Shown here in pieces: positions 63,102 through 64,000 of a DNA stretch of 64,000 nucleotides. Origin of the DNA: Bacteroidales bacterium. GTDB taxonomy: Bacteria > Bacteroidota > Bacteroidia > Bacteroidales > UBA932. Below the pieces are notes generated by a model. It searched no databases and had not been told where the DNA came from. It was given only the letters and a program-made list of their open reading frames with translations. The position numbers and the translations under genes are program-made. Each line of letters starts with the position of its first letter. The first letter of the stretch is position 1. The DNA lies in the NCBI GenBank assembly GCA_016291185.1, contig JAEFAI010000004.1, positions 1-64,000 on the forward strand, given 5' to 3'.

Positions 63102-64000
63102 TTACTGACCCAAAATCACATTGTTGAACTCCAATCCCGTCTGCCAGGACATATCCACGCTCAGGCCGATACTCATGGTCGTGGCACGAAGGTCGGGAAC
63201 GGTGAGATAAGCGCTCTTCAGCGAGTTCGGACCAAGAACAAAGGTCACCTTGGTGATGTAGTCCTGGATGAACACGCGAGGCACTTTCTGGGAGCTGCCG
63301 TCGGCGGCGTACGGCGGAACGACATAGCCGTCGGTTCGATCCAGGAAGGTGTCCCTGGTCTTTTCTCCGTAACTGGGCTGATTGGGATTAGTGACATGCG
63401 GGCCTTCTGAATCGTTGGGATCCGGCATCGTAAGGTTGGGATTCAACGTGCCGATCAGGTAGAAATATCCGCCCGCCGGGATGAGGTTATAGTTGCCGTA
63501 GAAGTCCTCGCCTGTGTTATTCAGGAACTCAAGGGCCACATTCACCACAGCTTGTTCCGTCGCAGGCACCCAAATGCCATTGGTCTGCGTGCCTTTGAAG
63601 TTGTCGAACAAAACGGTATAATTCGGGTTGGACACGCCAGATACCGGAATGCTCTGGGCTTCCGTGTGGATGGCCCGGTCATAAACGAAGCCATCTTTAA
63701 CGGTGGCGGTATAGCCGGTAATATTGTTCTGGCTGTCTGTTATGGGCTCGCCGACGGGCAGATAGTCCCACCCCACATTGGCGGGTTGCCCGCCGATAAG
63801 AATACCGGTCAGTTTGAAGGAGGCGTCTGTCGGCGTGATGTCCTTATCTTGTTCATTTGTGGCAGCGGCCTCGCCATGAACGAGCACCTGAATCGCGTGG
63901 TTGTTGTCGTGTAATACTCCGCTAGAGGTGGTCAGGTCGTATTTTACCTGCGTCTGCAGCATGGCGACGCCATAATTGATGTTGGTTTTCAATGCCACGC
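63102..64000 (-). CDS. Mfa1-like fimbrial major subunit, C-terminal part (runs off right edge)
   Basis: The last 298 or so codons of a gene whose start lies beyond the window. The segment has FKLTGILIGGQPANVGWDYL, VVNVALEFLNNTGEDFYGN, LIPAGGYFYLIGTLNPN and VFIQDYITKVTFVLGPNSL, then LKSAYLTVPDLRATTMSIGL, a pattern shared with the product at 60005-62023 and with Mfa1-type major fimbrillins. Being just before the anchor gene it is the likely main shaft subunit. Confidence 0.8.
   Translation of the reverse strand, partial: VALKTNINYGVAMLQTQVKYDLTTSSGVLHDNNHAIQVLVHGEAAATNEQDKDITPTDASFKLTGILIGGQPANVGWDYLPVGEPITDSQNNITGYTATVKDGFVYDRAIHTEAQSIPVSGVSNPNYTVLFDNFKGTQTNGIWVPATEQAVVNVALEFLNNTGEDFYGNYNLIPAGGYFYLIGTLNPNLTMPDPNDSEGPHVTNPNQPSYGEKTRDTFLDRTDGYVVPPYAADGSSQKVPRVFIQDYITKVTFVLGPNSLKSAYLTVPDLRATTMSIGLSVDMSWQTGLEFNNVILGQ

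Overview
The window is a 64-kb piece of a fairly GC-rich Bacteroidales (Bacteroidota) chromosome. The evidence is the TAnnTTTG promoter element in front of many genes, the gene neighbourhoods (thrS-infC-rpmI-rplT, rpmB-rpmG-DUF4295-ftsY, DUF4199 next to a GT2 glycosyltransferase), a division cluster running mraZ to ftsZ without murF, and a Bacteroidales-type Mfa/FimA fimbrial operon. I cannot place it to genus; a poorly cultured gut or rumen lineage is plausible.

Layout. 1-142: 3' end of a 5S rRNA with its terminator. 251-5446: DUF4199 and a GT2 transferase, two opposed genes with nearly the same LuxR-type helix-turn-helix, an OmpA-like protein and an exported unknown. 5555-17239: translation and secretion genes (thrS, infC, L35, L20, lepB, L28, L33, DUF4295, ftsY, pheT), a DUF4296 lipoprotein, deoC and an unknown exported protein. 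17290-18652: tRNA-Leu, a 470-bp AT-rich gap, tRNA-Arg, L32 and YceD. 18653-30126: typA, a lipoprotein, acyl-CoA synthetase, dCMP deaminase, S41 protease, RidA-like protein, DUF3667 protein, uxaC, rpiB, truB. 30151-46652: one leftward run of fourteen tightly packed genes, mraZ-rsmH-ftsL-ftsI-murE-mraY-murD-ftsW-murG-murC-ftsQ-ftsA-ftsZ-gltX, most overlapping by a few bases. 46949-51632: GH27 and GH43 glycosidases as a pair, and an OadA-like carboxyltransferase. 51741: tRNA-His. 51907-64000: a leftward fimbrial operon of six genes (Mfa1-like partial, Mfa2/FimB, four further lipoproteins of 522 to 1236 residues), running off the right edge.

Most of the window is core chromosome. The most notable points are: (i) an array of TGGAA units at 10-bp spacing just upstream of the mraZ promoter, a good candidate MraZ operator; (ii) an in-frame, hairpin-rich insertion in murE; (iii) at least five copies of a palindromic REP-like element, one of which supplies the last codons of truB; (iv) infC apparently starting at AUC; (v) a threonyl-tRNA synthetase that has lost nearly all of its TGS domain; (vi) many promoters whose TAnnTTTG lies 4-6 bases before the start codon, implying leaderless mRNAs; (vii) long perfect inverted repeats near tRNA-Arg and upstream of mraZ. 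I saw no CRISPR array, prophage, insertion sequence or integrase.
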